Source: Mastigamoeba balamuthi | Taxonomy: Eukaryota > Evosea > Mastigamoebida > Mastigamoebidae | DNA length: 64,000 nucleotides | Assembly: GCA_902651635.1 (NCBI GenBank) | Contig: CACRSC010000065.1 | Coordinates: 20,153-84,152 of the forward strand | Direction of reading: 5' to 3' | Part shown: positions 43,506 to 55,105 of the stretch, piece after piece | How the letters are laid out: the number at the start of each line of letters is the position of its first letter | How positions within the stretch are numbered: the stretch's first letter is position 1 | The notes under the pieces: model-generated | The model's input: the letters and a program-made list of their open reading frames with translations, nothing else | The model's database searches: none | What the model was told of the DNA's origin: nothing | Position numbers and translations under genes: made by a program

Positions 43506-45280
43506 ACCCCGCGGCACCGCGCACCCTCGAGGAGCAATGTCCCACCATGCGCACGTGCTCGAGCCGCGTGAGGCCATCGCCTCCACTGCCTGCCGGCCCT
43601 CGAGAGGCTCGGCGTCCTCAGCTTCTGCGTGGGTCCTCGCTCGCCCTGCTTTTTCTCCAAGACCCCTTTTGTTTTGACTCCATCGTTGGCCGCGCGGCGT
43701 CGCAGCCCTCTCCAGGCCCCAGGGGCGCCGGGCGGAGCAGGAGCAGTAGCGCGGCTCCCGTCAGAGGCTGTCCGCGAGTTGCGCGGAGAGAGTGCTGCCC
43801 CTCTCGCCTCTTTGACTTGGTTTTCCACGATTTGTTTTCCTTTTTCCTCTGCGAGCCTCTCACGTCCGCCCGCCCCGCCGCCGGCGCCTCCCACACGCGC
43901 GGTCATCAATGCATGCGATCTTCCTGCTCTCGGAGAAGCCTCAGGTCCCTGTCGCGCAGACGCGGAGCCGTCGTCGTGGTCTCGGCGGCGCAACCGCCAT
44001 CGCGCAGGTGCCCTCTCGAGCTGGTCGCACTTCTGGCAGGCTCCCCTCTGCAGCCGTTCGGCTTCTGCTCTGCATGTGGTCTGCCCTCATAGCAGTCCGG
44101 TTATCTGCCGTCTCAAGGAGCACGCAGGCGAGCGCGATGAGGCATTGGTGGTCGCGCCAAGCGGGTACCCTGGTGACGACTAAGAGGGCCGATGAAAGCG
44201 AAGGTGTGCTAATTCCTGAGACCAAGGAACGCGGGTCGAAGGCTGTGCGAGCAGTAGTATGTGCGCCTTAACCTAAGGGTATTCTCGCTCTCAGAGTACT
44301 GTGTAATCTGCATTGTGGCCTCGAGGCCCCCTCATGCTGCCTACTGCCTCGAAAACAAGTGCGGCTTCCCCTTGCACAGACGACTTACGCCCCATTTCGC
44401 TAAGCCCTGAAGCTCAGGAGAACCTAAAGAGCACGGCCCCGCAGTGCGAGCGACAGTTCAAGTGCTACTATGGCACCCTCTTCAAGGTCGAGCACTTCAG
44501 GTTCGAGACCCGCGCAGCCCATGCTCATTGAGGTCGTCCACAACCCTGCTGATTGACTACGCTGTGGTGCGGGCCGCAGATGATGAATCCACATCCAGAA
44601 ACGAGGAATTTGGCAAGATAATACACTGTACAAGTTCAAAGTGCTCACTGAGTGAGGGGTGTGGCCCATAATTGCTCTTGGCAGACCAATACCGACTGAT
44701 ATCTGAGAGCAGGTATGTAGCGTATTTTATCGTGAGGCTGTGGGGGAGGTGGCGAAGCAGTATTACGTTGGTAATGAGCCACCTGGCTGAGCAGTGACAG
44801 CCAGGCCCAGTAAGCACCAACCCCGCAGCCCCACGGGCAGTACCAAAGTCCGTCACGCAAGTGAACTCGCCCCACACTGGTCGCAAGACAGCCACCTGGC
44901 AATCGGTCAGCCAGGCACAGTAGGTATAGCCCATTTTTGCAGTGAACATCACCATACTCATCACAGTTGAGCACCGCCTCTCGACTGAAGTACATCTTTT
45001 ACCTTTATGGAGGAATCTGTGTATCTCGATCGTCCTGCAGATGCAGTCGGGCGAGGATCATGCACGCCAGTGGCTCAACTGAGGGTGAGAAAGGTCTGCA
45101 AGAATAATTCATAGCCAAACGGCTTCATCGCCCAGCCCTTCACTCCCGGAGTCAGTTGCTTCATCATTCACCTGGAGTTATTGGTGACTGCAGACGCCGC
45201 CCATAAGGGAATCTGAGCAAACAACTGAGTTCCATTTCCTCCGGAAGAACCGGAGTGCCAAGACATGCCCAATTTCACCC
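43506..45280. other. Intergenic region without supported gene
   Basis: Several open frames on both strands, none with recognisable domains or consistent codon use. The 44300-45160 part is lower in GC, and its minus-strand frames (e.g. LNCDEYGDVHCKNGLYLLCL near 44900) could be remains of a mobile element, but I cannot name one. Confidence 0.5.
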
Positions 45281-48200
45281 TCAGGCAGAGAGCTTGTTTG
45301 CGAGCTCGCGCTCCAGCGACCCGGGCCTCTTCCTGAGCCACGCGAGGGTGCTCGCCAGGTACGCCGACAGCGGCGCGTTGGACGCCGCCTGCTGCCTCGC
45401 CGCAGAGGCCAGGGCGTACAGCGCCGTGGCGACCTGGGGGGTGACCTTGAACATCCCCGCGGCGACGTTGAGCGTGTCCACCGCGAGCCTCGCGAGCGCC
45501 GTCGCGCAGTCGGGCTCCGCCCTGAGCGCCGCCGCCGCCTCGTCGAGCGCCGCGACCACGTCGGCGACGAGCCTGGCGAGCTGTGCGGCGTAGTCGGCGT
45601 CGCCGCGGTACAGCGCGTCGTTGGCGTCGACGCCGCGGTAGTGGTACGCGAAGCGCTGCTGCGCGCTGGCCGCCAGCAGCGCGAGGACGCTGAGGTAGAT
45701 CTGGCCGCGGGCGGTGCTGCCGCGGATCCAGGGGTAGTCCTTGAGGACCTTGAGGAGCCCCTGCAACAGGTAGAGGGCCCCGTGGTCGGGGTGCCCCGGG
45801 GCGGCCAGCAGCGCCGAGCAGAAGGCCGCGACGAAGCCGGCCAGCTGGTCCTCGGTGGCCCTGTCCTGCGAGCAGAGCGTGGGCACCTCCTGGACCAGCG
45901 TGATGGCCCCGCGCAGCAGCGAGTCTGCCTGGGGGATCGACTGGTTCAGCAGCGCGACCTCTGCCGACAGCAGGTACAGGCTCAGGCGCGGGAACACCTC
46001 GTCCATCGTGGGGATGGTGATGTAGCAGAACGCGATGCACGCCTGTGGGCGGGGAGGGGGTCTGGGGGGTGAGTGCAGGGCGGGGGGGCAGGGGGCGGAG
46101 GAGGAGCGCTGGTGTGCTGTCTGTCGCATTGGGGCTGCGCGCGCACGCGGATGAAGGGGGCCGTCTTGCGGTTGTGCTTGCCCTTGATGAGGATCAGCGT
46201 CCTCATCGCGAGGTTGGCCACGCAGTGCACCAGCTGCTGCTTGACCGAGTCGAGGTTCGCGAAGCACTGCCTGCACTCGACGTAGAAGTTGAGCTGCTTC
46301 TCCACGTCCTTGCCGTAGTCGATCTGCCACCCCAAGCGCGCGTCAGAACCCATTGCAGGGGAGGGGAGGGGGCCGAGGGCCGAGAGGGGGCGCGGGCCTG
46401 GGAGACGAAGTTGGAGATGAGGCGCGAGATCTGCCTGACCTCGTCCTGGAGGCTGAGCGCGTTGACCGTGTCGTGCAGCGTCGTGCTGACGTTGAAGAGC
46501 GTGCTGATGATGACGGGGTCCGTGGTGGTCCCGGACCTGTTGCGCGCCAGGGCCTCGAGCAGGCTCTTGGCCAGCGCGACGGCCGACTGCCCGGCGAAGA
46601 GGTCGACGACCTTGATGAACTTGTCCAGCGCGAAGATCTTGGGGAAGTCCTCCCCGTACTCCACGAGGATCTTCTCGACGCTCGACAGCAGCATGCCCTG
46701 TATCTTGGGCGCGTCGGCGCACTTGCTCACGTGGCCCACCATGTCCCCCAGCAGTATGTTGACCTCGCGGGCCTGGCGTTGTAGTGGTAACGAAGTGAAT
46801 GAGAGAATGAGAGAGATAGAAGGGGAGAGTGGGCCTACGGAGCAGTGCTTGAGGGTGTACTCGATAAAGACCTCGGCGACGCACATGTACTGCTCGGGGT
46901 CCTCGAACTTGGTCACGACCTTCCAGACGTCGTTGAGGATGACCAGCTCGCTGCCGGGCGGCGGGGCGCTGAGCGTCAGGTTGACGCCGAGCGTGCGGTA
47001 GAGCTGGTGCTGCGGGAAGACGGCCGCGTCAGACTCGCGGATCAGCTGCGTGATGAGCTGCGCGTTGGCCGCGACGAACGACGGCGGCAGCGACGAGACC
47101 ATGTGGTTCAGCACGCGCGCGTTGCGGCTGCTGGCGCGGTAGAGGTCCAGCGCCGACGCGAGCGTCGCCGCGTCGGCCTTGTACGAGAGGCAGTGCATCA
47201 GCCAGTCGAGCGCGGGCCCGAACAGCCGCATGTGGTCGTAGGGCGAGAGCCCCAGCGCGCTCTGCACCGCCGCGAGCTTCTCGGGCCCCGCGAGCTTGTG
47301 CTCCTCGAGCGTGTCGGAGAGCAGCGCGAGCAGGTAGCCCTTCTCGAGCGGCAGCACGTCGCGGGCCTTGCGCACGAGGTACGCCTGCACGTAGACGTTG
47401 ACGAGCGGGTCCGCGATGCCGCGGACCTGCTGCGAGAGCCTCGCGACGATGTCCGCGAACGGCGGCTGGGCGCCCGGCGGCGCGATGAACTGGTAGCAGC
47501 GCAGGATGGCCATCTCGGTGATGAGCCGCGGCATCAGCTCGCGGATCGAGGCGATCTTGTAGAACCAGTTCCTGCACGTCTCTGTCGCGAGGTCGCGGAC
47601 CTGCTGCGGGATGTCGCACTCGGGCAGGGGCTTGCCGCTGGCGGGGTGCAGGACCGTGCGGCGCTGCTTGATGCGGTCGTAGACGAGGTTGCCGAACGTG
47701 TCGAGTATCTCCGAGACGAGCACGAACTTGCTGGGGTAGAACGCGGGCACGCTCGTGTCGCTGAGCATCTTGGCGCACTGTATCGCGATCTTGAGCGTCT
47801 TGACGCGGTCCTCGCCCTCCCACGCCGCGTGCATGTCCGCGTGCATGCCGTCGATGTGCTTGATGTACTCCTTCTGCGTCAGGCTCAGCGTCTGCCGCTG
47901 CTCCACCTCTGCCGTCTGCTCCAGCTCCTCCAGCTTGGCAGCCGCCGTCCGCTCCTGCCCCGCCCCCGCCCCGCCCGCCGGCGCCGCCAGGAAGCTCACG
48001 GTGATGCCGATCTGCTGGTCTGTCGTGTACTCGTGCAGTATCGTCGCCTTGACCGCCGACCACGGTATGAACTCGGGCTCGCTCGCCTCTGCCCCCAGCC
48101 CCCCCAGCCCCCAGCGCCCTGAGCCCTGAGCCTCGGGGGCGCTGCCTGCCATAGGGAGGAGGCGGGAGAGGCTCGTACCGCTCTGGCTGCTCTGCTGGGC

Positions 48201-48982
48201 GGCCACCAGGGGGGACACCGCGGGGGCGCGCACGGCCGCGTCCGCCATGAGGGGGTTGTCCACCTGCTGCTGCTGCTGCTGCTGCTGGCGCTGCTGGGGG
48301 GCTGGCGACAGGGGGTCCAGCGGCGAGGTGCTCCTACCCTGCTCCTGCGCGGCCAGCGGCGCCTCCAGGGGCGTGCTGACCGGGGTCGCCGCCCTGGAGG
48401 TGGTGGGAGAGGAGGCGCCCGGCAACGCCGCAGGGCCACGTGTGAGTATCTGGTGTGCGCCTGCTGCTGTGGCTGTGTTGGTGCTGTGTTGGAGCTCTGC
48501 TTGTGGCTGTGCTTGTGGCTGTGTTGGTGCTGTGCTTGTGACAGTGCTGGTGGCTGTACTTGCGACAGTGCTGGTGACGCGCTGATGCTGTGCTGGTGGC
48601 TGTGCTTGTGACAGTGCTGGTGATGTGTTGGTGCTGTGCTGTGTGCTGGTGTGGGCTCTGCGACGCTGTGCTGTGCCGGTGTGGGCATGCCGTACGGTGC
48701 CAGGGGGTGCGTGCTGACGGGCTTGAACGTCGATGCGTTGGCGGCCTCTGCTTCGTAGTCGCGCTGCAGCGGCGTCCTGCGCGCGTGTGCGGTTGCGTTG
48801 GTGTTGGGCATCGGGGGCTGAGGTGGAGGTGAGGTGCTGGGGGCCTCGCTGTCTCGTCGTCGGCCCCCCGCAGGCCCCAGCGGGCGTGCTAGGGGAGACC
48901 ACCACTGGGCCACGGAGTTTCCCCGGCGATGCTGGGGGCGGGGCGGTGCGCACCATACGGCTGCTGGTGCTGCGGTCGCCAT
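45281..48982 (-). CDS. VPS35L: VPS35L, retriever complex scaffold subunit
   Basis: VPS35L (C16orf62) is the alpha-solenoid scaffold of retriever, which with the CCC and WASH complexes recycles membrane proteins from endosomes. Family stretches are clear: RDYEAEAANASTFKPVSTHP near the N-terminus, QCAKMLSDTSVPAFYPSKFV, ETCRNWFYKIASIRELMPRL, IRGIADPLVNVY-like QQVRGIADPLVNVYVQAYLV, LGVNLTLSAPPPGSELVILN, DPVIISTLFNVSTTLHDTVN, KGKHNRKTAPFIRACIAFCY, and a C-terminus ending ERELANKLSA. Several introns: one at the N-terminus within a CACAAGCACAGC minisatellite (boundaries unresolved), then near 46768-46836, 46330-46410 and 46040-46150. The intron after FVSQ seems to start GC (CAG|GCCCGC). I take the ATG at 48982 because a GATATT word lies 25 bp upstream; 48811 is the alternative. 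Convergent with the calpain copy. Confidence 0.92.
48440..48690. repeat. CACAAGCACAGC-type minisatellite in VPS35L
   Basis: About 250 bp of degenerate repeats on the minus strand (CACAAGCACAGCCACCAGCA and variants), lying where the N-terminal reading frame of VPS35L must switch. It is probably intronic or codes for a His/Ser/Ala-rich linker. Confidence 0.6.
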
Positions 48983-49006
48983 CGTAACGGGTTGGGTGCG
49001 GGCGCT

Positions 49007-49012
49007 GATATT
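49007..49012. promoter_or_regulatory. GATATT/AATATC word upstream of VPS35L
   Basis: Reads AATATC in the gene's sense, 25 bp before the ATG at 48982. Supports that start codon. Confidence 0.4.
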
Positions 49013-49062
49013 TGTGGACCGACAGGCGAAAAAATCTGTTGATTCATAAACGAAGATCAGAG

Positions 49063-49436
49063 GCGTGTGAGTCGTCACACTCGGGGGGGGGGGGGGAACA
49101 CGGTTCACGCTTTGCAAGATTGACAGAGACATAAACCAGAATGAAGGCATCATTTCAATTGCATACCAGATTTTGAAATCTGATTCTGTTTCAGGCACAG
49201 GAAGAAGATCTGGAGGTGGTGCGTCTCCGGTCACAAACCACTGTCGACACACTGACGCCCATTTGCTCCTGCTAAATGGGTGATAGTATTTGATAATATT
49301 GCGATTCTGAGGTTCAATCATAAGCCAGTTGAGGGACTGGGCTCTGTGTTTGGTGATTTGTTTGAATTTGATTTTTAAAAACTGCGCGGTAAACCGTATC
49401 GGCGGCCTTGTTGGACGTATTGCGCCGACACTCTCA
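49063..49436. other. Intergenic region between VPS35L and Nup155
   Basis: About 370 bp with a 14-base G run near 49083-49096 and otherwise AT-rich DNA. No gene is seen. Confidence 0.55.
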
Positions 49437-52400
49437 TCACAGCTGCTTGAGCGTCTCGTTGACCTCCAACATTTGGCTGTGGGGAAACGGACGGGGGAAG
49501 AGGAACGTCAGTAAAAACCGTAATGGCCATAGAGCTGAGTTGTTGGTAGTACCTGACGATCTCCGCGGCGCCGGGGGCCCTGCTGGACTGCAGCTTCGTG
49601 GTCATCTCTCGGAGGTTGTTGAGCGCGCCCCTGAGCATCCTGAGCTCGGTGGGGTCCTGCGCCTGCGACCACCTGTCGGCCCACGAGCGCGCGATCCAGA
49701 TCAGCACGCGCAGCACGTGCGAGCGGAACTCCCACGAGTCCTCGCTGCTCAGCGCCAGCGACCAGTACTCGCTCCACAGCGCCGACATGGCCACGCCCGC
49801 CTCCTGCATCGTCTCCGCGACCCACTGCAGAGACAGCACGTCCCCGCCGGTGTTGACCCGCTGGTTGATCTTCTCGAGGTAGTTGACGAGGTGCTCTGTG
49901 GTTACGCGCGAGGCGCGAGGGTGAGCTGCTGCGAGGGCTGGCTCGGCTACGTACTCAGCGGGAAGATGGTCGAGTTGCCGGCGTACTCCTTGCCGAGGCA
50001 CAGCAGCTTCGTCTGGACGCTGGCCAGGGCCGCCGAGTTCTCCGCGAGCTCCTTGTCGATGACGGCGTTCCAGACGGCGCAGATGTGGTTGTAGTCGGAG
50101 AAGCGGGCGCACGACATCACGGCGATGAGGCACTCGTTCAGGCGCAGGTCCCTGCAGATCCTGTAGAGCTCCTGCAGGTCCACGAGCACGCTGTTGAGGC
50201 GGTCGCGCACCGGCTCGACCGCGGGCTCCGAGGCCGTCTTGATGGCGTTGAACACGCGGAGCTGCACGATGGCGACGTCGAGGCGGTTCTCGATCCTCTG
50301 CGTCAGCTGTACGACGCTCGGGTCGACACGCTCGTCGATGCGCGCCAGCACGGCCTTGGCCCTCGACAGCAGCATGATCTTGTCGTCCAGCGTGCACTTC
50401 TGGCGGGGGCGTGAGCGTTGCGGGTGAAGGCAATCTCAATTGGTACCAGGCTGTTCTCCGCGGTGTTGAGCAGGCAGTTGGCGGCGCGCTGGAAGTCGCT
50501 GTGCTGCTCGTACCAGCGCCAGAGGAGGTTGTCGGCGTGCTCGGGCAGCGAGAGGAACTCGGCGACGTACTGCGTGTTGAGCTCGAGCAGGTCGCTGTGC
50601 ATCGCGTTGGAGAGCATCCACGCGTAGAGCTCAAAGTGCCAGCACTTGTCGGCGAACCTCAGCGACAGCCGGATCAGGTCGAACAGCTTCTCCTTGGTCT
50701 CCTCGGCCGACGGCACCGCGCCGAGCTGCCCGATCGACACGACGGGCACGTTCCTCGCGTAGTTGGTGAACAGCGCAAGCACAGCCTCGTAGCAGTCCTT
50801 CTTGGCCTGGTAGAGCTCCCTGCCCTCCGGGGTCTGCGCCGCCGGCCCTGCGACGCCGTGCGGGTCCAGCGAGCGGGCGTGCGACAGCGCGAGCTCGACG
50901 ACGCCCTCGGGGTAGCGCGCGGCCTGGTAGCTCTGGCAGATCTCGGCGACGTTGATGCGGCTCACGTCGCGCAGCTCCTCGAGGGACTCGCTCAGCAGCG
51001 CGACGCGGGCGTCCTCGGACGGCGCGTTGATGGCCTTCTTGATGAGCTCGCGCCCCTTGAAGTGCCTGCGCTCGTTGTCGCTGAACAGAGACGGGCACTT
51101 GGCGCCCAGAGCCGCGCTGTCGGCATCGATCGACTGGTTATCGTTGGCGAGCACCTCCATGCGCGCGGCAATCAGCGCGGCGATGACCTCGCGGCCCACA
51201 GACTCAGCGACGTACTGCCACAGGTTCACGTTCTGCAGCGTCAAGAACGTGCTCTGTGGCAGCCGTCCGGCGACGGCGCCGAGGCCGGTCGCGTCGAGGA
51301 ACTGGAACAGCGCCAGCACCTCGGCCGAGACCCTCGCGAGCTGGACGAGGCCCGAGAACGACCGCTGCTCGTACTGCAGCGCGTCGTCGGCCCGCGGCGT
51401 GTCGATGGCGCCCGCGGGCGCGGTGGGGCGGAGCGCGCGAGTGCCGAGGTTGCGCTCGACAAAGGCGCATGTGCAGCGCAGCATCGACTCGACCTCGGCG
51501 AGCTGCTCGCTGCGCCACGCCAGCGACAGCAGCTGGCGGCCCTTGCGGTTCCCGCAGAGCTTGACGAGGGGCATCGCCCACAGAGGCCGCAGCACGCGCG
51601 ACAGGTGCAGCGCGAAACCGTCGTGCATCGCGCTATAGTTGACCACGGGGGTCTGCTCGAGGCTCATCTCGCGAGCGAGGCTGCTGTTGACTACGCGGGC
51701 TCAGAAGGCATCGCGTGGGGGTGCCCGCACAGTTGATAGAGCTGGTCGACGTGATGCGAGGGTGGCCGCCATGCTTCACGTAGGCCCTGCTGGCCCACTG
51801 GGTGATCGCCGAGAGCTCTGCAAGGCGCCGGTGGTCAGAGAGCGGCAATAGACGCAAGGAGCGAGCCGTACGGGAGGAGGACACAACGGAGTTCTCAGAC
51901 GCGCAGCAGAGCGCGAGGCACATGGCGCAGCCCTCAACAGGGGAGTACACCTCGAAGAAGCGAGCAACCTCGGCGTCGCCGTCGTTGCCGCGGCTGTTCT
52001 GCAGGATGGCTGCCAGCGCGTCGAGAGGCCTCTGCTTGAGGAGCACACGAACGCCCGCGGTCGACAGGCACAGGAACCTGCGCTGGGGGACCGCGTGCTG
52101 CAGCGCGAGCTCGTTCCAGGTCAGCAGGTTGCCGTTGCCCGCCGGCGCCTTGCTGTGCGACAGCGCGAGCGTCTGGCCCAGCTTCGACGGGGAGGCGGGT
52201 GAGGACGGCGCGCCCTGGGCCACACAGACGACATCTCGCTCCGTGTCCTCCACAAAAGACAGCACGCGGCCGTCGACGGGGGTCGCGTTCGTCTTCTCGC
52301 GGAACGGATGCGTGGCGCGAGTGTCGTTGGACAGATCAGGCGCCGTCGACACGATCAGGTCGCGCGTGTCGACGCCGCACGCTGTCAGGAACATGCCGTT

Positions 52401-54182
52401 GGCGTAGAACGCCGCGTGCTGGGCGGACGCCTGCAGGTACCCGGGCGCCAGGCGCACGTGCAGCATCTGCAGGCGCGTGGGATGCACGGGGCCAAGATTC
52501 GGGTTGTCGAGGGACGTCTGGAAGTATAGGCGAGTGGCCCGTGTGGTGATGGCCACGAGCGAGACGAGGGTCGACTCGCTCGTCGGGATGACGGCCAGGG
52601 ACGTGATGAACCTGCGCGACAGGCGGCCCCGCTGCTCGAGGATGTCTATCTTCTGCTCCTTGGTCCTCTGGATCCGCAGGCCCTGGTCCATCGGCAGGTC
52701 GCGCTGTGCCGGCACTCCATGTGAGGGCGTGTGCGCGTGTGGGTGTGCCTGTGTCGCAGGCTGGGAACGGCTTACGCAGAGAGTGTCGTAGAGGCCCTCG
52801 ACTTCAGAGTCCGTGAGGCTCGAGCCCTCGCGCGTGCCCCACTCGCGCAGGTCGACGCACAGCCCGCGGGCTGTTGCCCACGGGTCTTCGAGCTTCGCGA
52901 TCCATACGAGGCCGCCCGTCCCGTTAACGTCGCCCATGTCGTACACCTGAATCGTCGAGCTCTGGCCCAGCGTCGCCAGCGTGTGGCGCACCTCGTCTAT
53001 CACAATGTCCACCAGCGGCTCCGTCCCCCAGATCCTGAGCGGGGCGCTGAGCCACGGACTGCCAAGAGCTGTGCGGGCGTACATCTTGTTGACGGCGCTG
53101 AAGACGGAGAAGAGCGACTGTGTGCGGTTGGTCAGGGAGATCTTGCTCTGCCAGAGCGTGTCGCGGCCCTGGTAGTTGAGCTCCCAGACGTTTCCGTCGC
53201 CGCCGCTGAGGAACACGCGCCCGCGGCTCGTCGAGGTGATCTTGGTCATCGCGACGCCCTTGCACGGCGTCGATAGCCCGGCCCAGATGATCTCGAGCGT
53301 CTTGCCGTCGCGCAGCACGATCGGCAGCACGACGACGTCCATCGTCGTGGCCACGACGAGGACATACTCGATGTGCTCGTTGAACACGTGCGGCTTGGCC
53401 CTGGCGATGGCGATCGACTCGATGCAGTGGTCCAGCTGGTTATAGACAATGTAGTCCTCACTGCGCTCGAAACGTTGAGAGGGAATGGGGGCAGAAGAGG
53501 AGGGGGACGGGACCCACGCGGTGAGGCAGTGCCAGAAGAAGATCTGCGAGTCGTTGGTGTGCCACGCGCGCTGGATCTCGGGGAAGATGCCCGAGAGCTG
53601 CTTCATGCCGGCCACCCTGTTGTGCGACGCGAAGTCGGGGGGCACGGGGCACACCATGTGCTCCACGATGCTCGCCGCCTCGTGCGGCCGCTGCGTGTAG
53701 CTCTCGCTGAACGTCGGCGGCCCCGTCACGAGCTCCGTCAGCTCCGCGTGCCTGCGCAGACCCCCTCCCGCAAAATTGCCCAGCGGCCAAGCACGCGACG
53801 TGACGTCAAAATCTCGGGAGTGTAATTGCGCGAGTATGGAATTGGGTGCAGATGACATCAGCAGCACTGTCGAAAAAGGAGAAAAAGTTGGAGGCAATCC
53901 GCTGATTGCGTCACGAGGCGAGGGCACCGCGCGAGATGCGGCGGGCACGAGCGAGCGCGGGGAGCGGGGGGAGGGCGGCGCGTGCCTCTCGTCGTCGCTG
54001 AGCGCCCTGCCGATGGCGGTGGCGGCGTCGAGGAGGACGTTGAGTGTCTGCTGCTGCGCGGCGGCGGCGAGCGGCGTCGTGGCGGCGGCGGCCTGCGCGG
54101 TGGCGGTCGACGCGGCGAAGGAGCGCCGGAACGAGTCGATCGGGCGCGTCGGCGTGTGGGTGGAGGAGCCCATCGTGAACAT
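49437..54182 (-). CDS. NUP155: Nucleoporin Nup155/Nup170 family, inner-ring scaffold
   Basis: Nup155 (Nup157/170 in yeast) is an inner-ring scaffold of the nuclear pore with an N-terminal beta-propeller and a C-terminal alpha-solenoid. Propeller motifs: SGIFPEIQRAWHTNDSQIFF, EYVLVVATTMDVVVLPIV, SRGRVFLSGGDGNVWELNYQ, TLATLGQSSTIQVYDMG, RLYFQTSLDNPN. Linker and solenoid: VPQRRFLCLSTAGVRVLLKQ, AEVARFFEVY, PVVNYSAMHDGFALHLSRVL, RYPEGVVELALSHARSLDPH, LWRWYEQHSDFQRAANCLLN, LLCLGKEYAGNSTIFPL and a C-terminus MLEVNETLKQL. Multiple exons. Intron 1 (53752-53985) has a GC donor (GAGAG|GCACGC) and joins DDER-HAELTEL in frame; no GT alternative keeps the frame. Start 54182 or 54173. AATATC is 77 bp upstream. 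Divergent from the polymerase gene. Confidence 0.94.
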
Positions 54183-55105
54183 CATCTTCGCTGGTTTCAG
54201 TCGACACGCGCGGGCGCGCCTTACGAGCGAAAACACCTCTTTGAAGATTGAGATACGAAATATCGGCGAGATAGTTTTTTTTCGTTTCGCTCCCAACCGG
54301 TATCCCATGCAGGTGGTCGCCCTCATGGGATCCAAGATGAGGCATGGCCTGCCACCCACCGGTCCCCATGGCGCTGCCCAACTGAGTCCTGAAATGCTCA
54401 CGTAACACTGTCAGTTGCCAGCAGTCACAACACTCGCTCATCATCGACGTGCTGTTCGTGATAGGGCCTGTTCGAGGGCTTTCCCGACATGACCGCATGT
54501 GTCACCCTCGGGCGTAGCGTGCCCTCCCGGCTGTGAATAGTCCATATCGGGATTTGTAACTTCCTGCCCATTAGGGATCTTATGCTTGGGAGAAAACTGT
54601 GACTGGATTCAAGATTAACAATCAAGATCATGGCCACAATAGTCCGTGGCATTCGAGACAGTGGTGGCCAGCACCAGATGAAGGGCTTCGACTTCATGTG
54701 CCCTGACTGGTGAGTGCAGCGTCTTCGAGGAGGCCTGTCAGTTCATCATTGACCAGATGCTCTGGAGGACCCTGCATTACCATGGTAATAACCAGTTCTC
54801 GGAATATGACAGTACATGCTGTACAGAACACGCCAACATGTGTCCTGTTCACCGGAGGGTACAGGCAAACCAAGTGTAGTGCCCACACAACCACTGTTGG
54901 CACTAACCAAAACGGCAAATATGATCAGAACCGGGTTTGCCTCAGTCAGGGCCCAAAGGAGCCTGATAGTCACAAGACAGGCTTACTTTCTTGACACCGG
55001 CCATTCGCCCAGTTGGGTCGGACAGATTTCACACCTGAAAATCTCCTCATACCCAAAAAGCGCGGGAAACAAGAGGAAAATCGGACAGAGCAGAGAGACC
55101 CGCGA
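54183..55105. other. Intergenic region with decayed minus-strand frames
   Basis: About 920 bp between two divergent housekeeping genes. 54420-54970 is lower in GC and has three overlapping short minus-strand frames (e.g. SKPFIWCWPPLSRMPRTIVA), which could be one decayed coding sequence. Nothing in it is recognised. Confidence 0.45.
54259..54264. promoter_or_regulatory. AATATC word upstream of Nup155
   Basis: Hexamer 77 bp before the minus-strand ATG at 54182, in a short AT-rich leader (AGATACGAAATATCGGCG). Confidence 0.4.

Noticed and set aside
43496-44270. Several 90-200 codon open frames on both strands
   Set aside because: Mixed frames, no motifs, and part overlaps the shared 3' flank; treated as chance frames in GC-rich DNA.
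44480-44530. tRNA-like T-arm GGTTCGAGACC
   Set aside because: No matching acceptor stem or D-arm could be found at the right distance.
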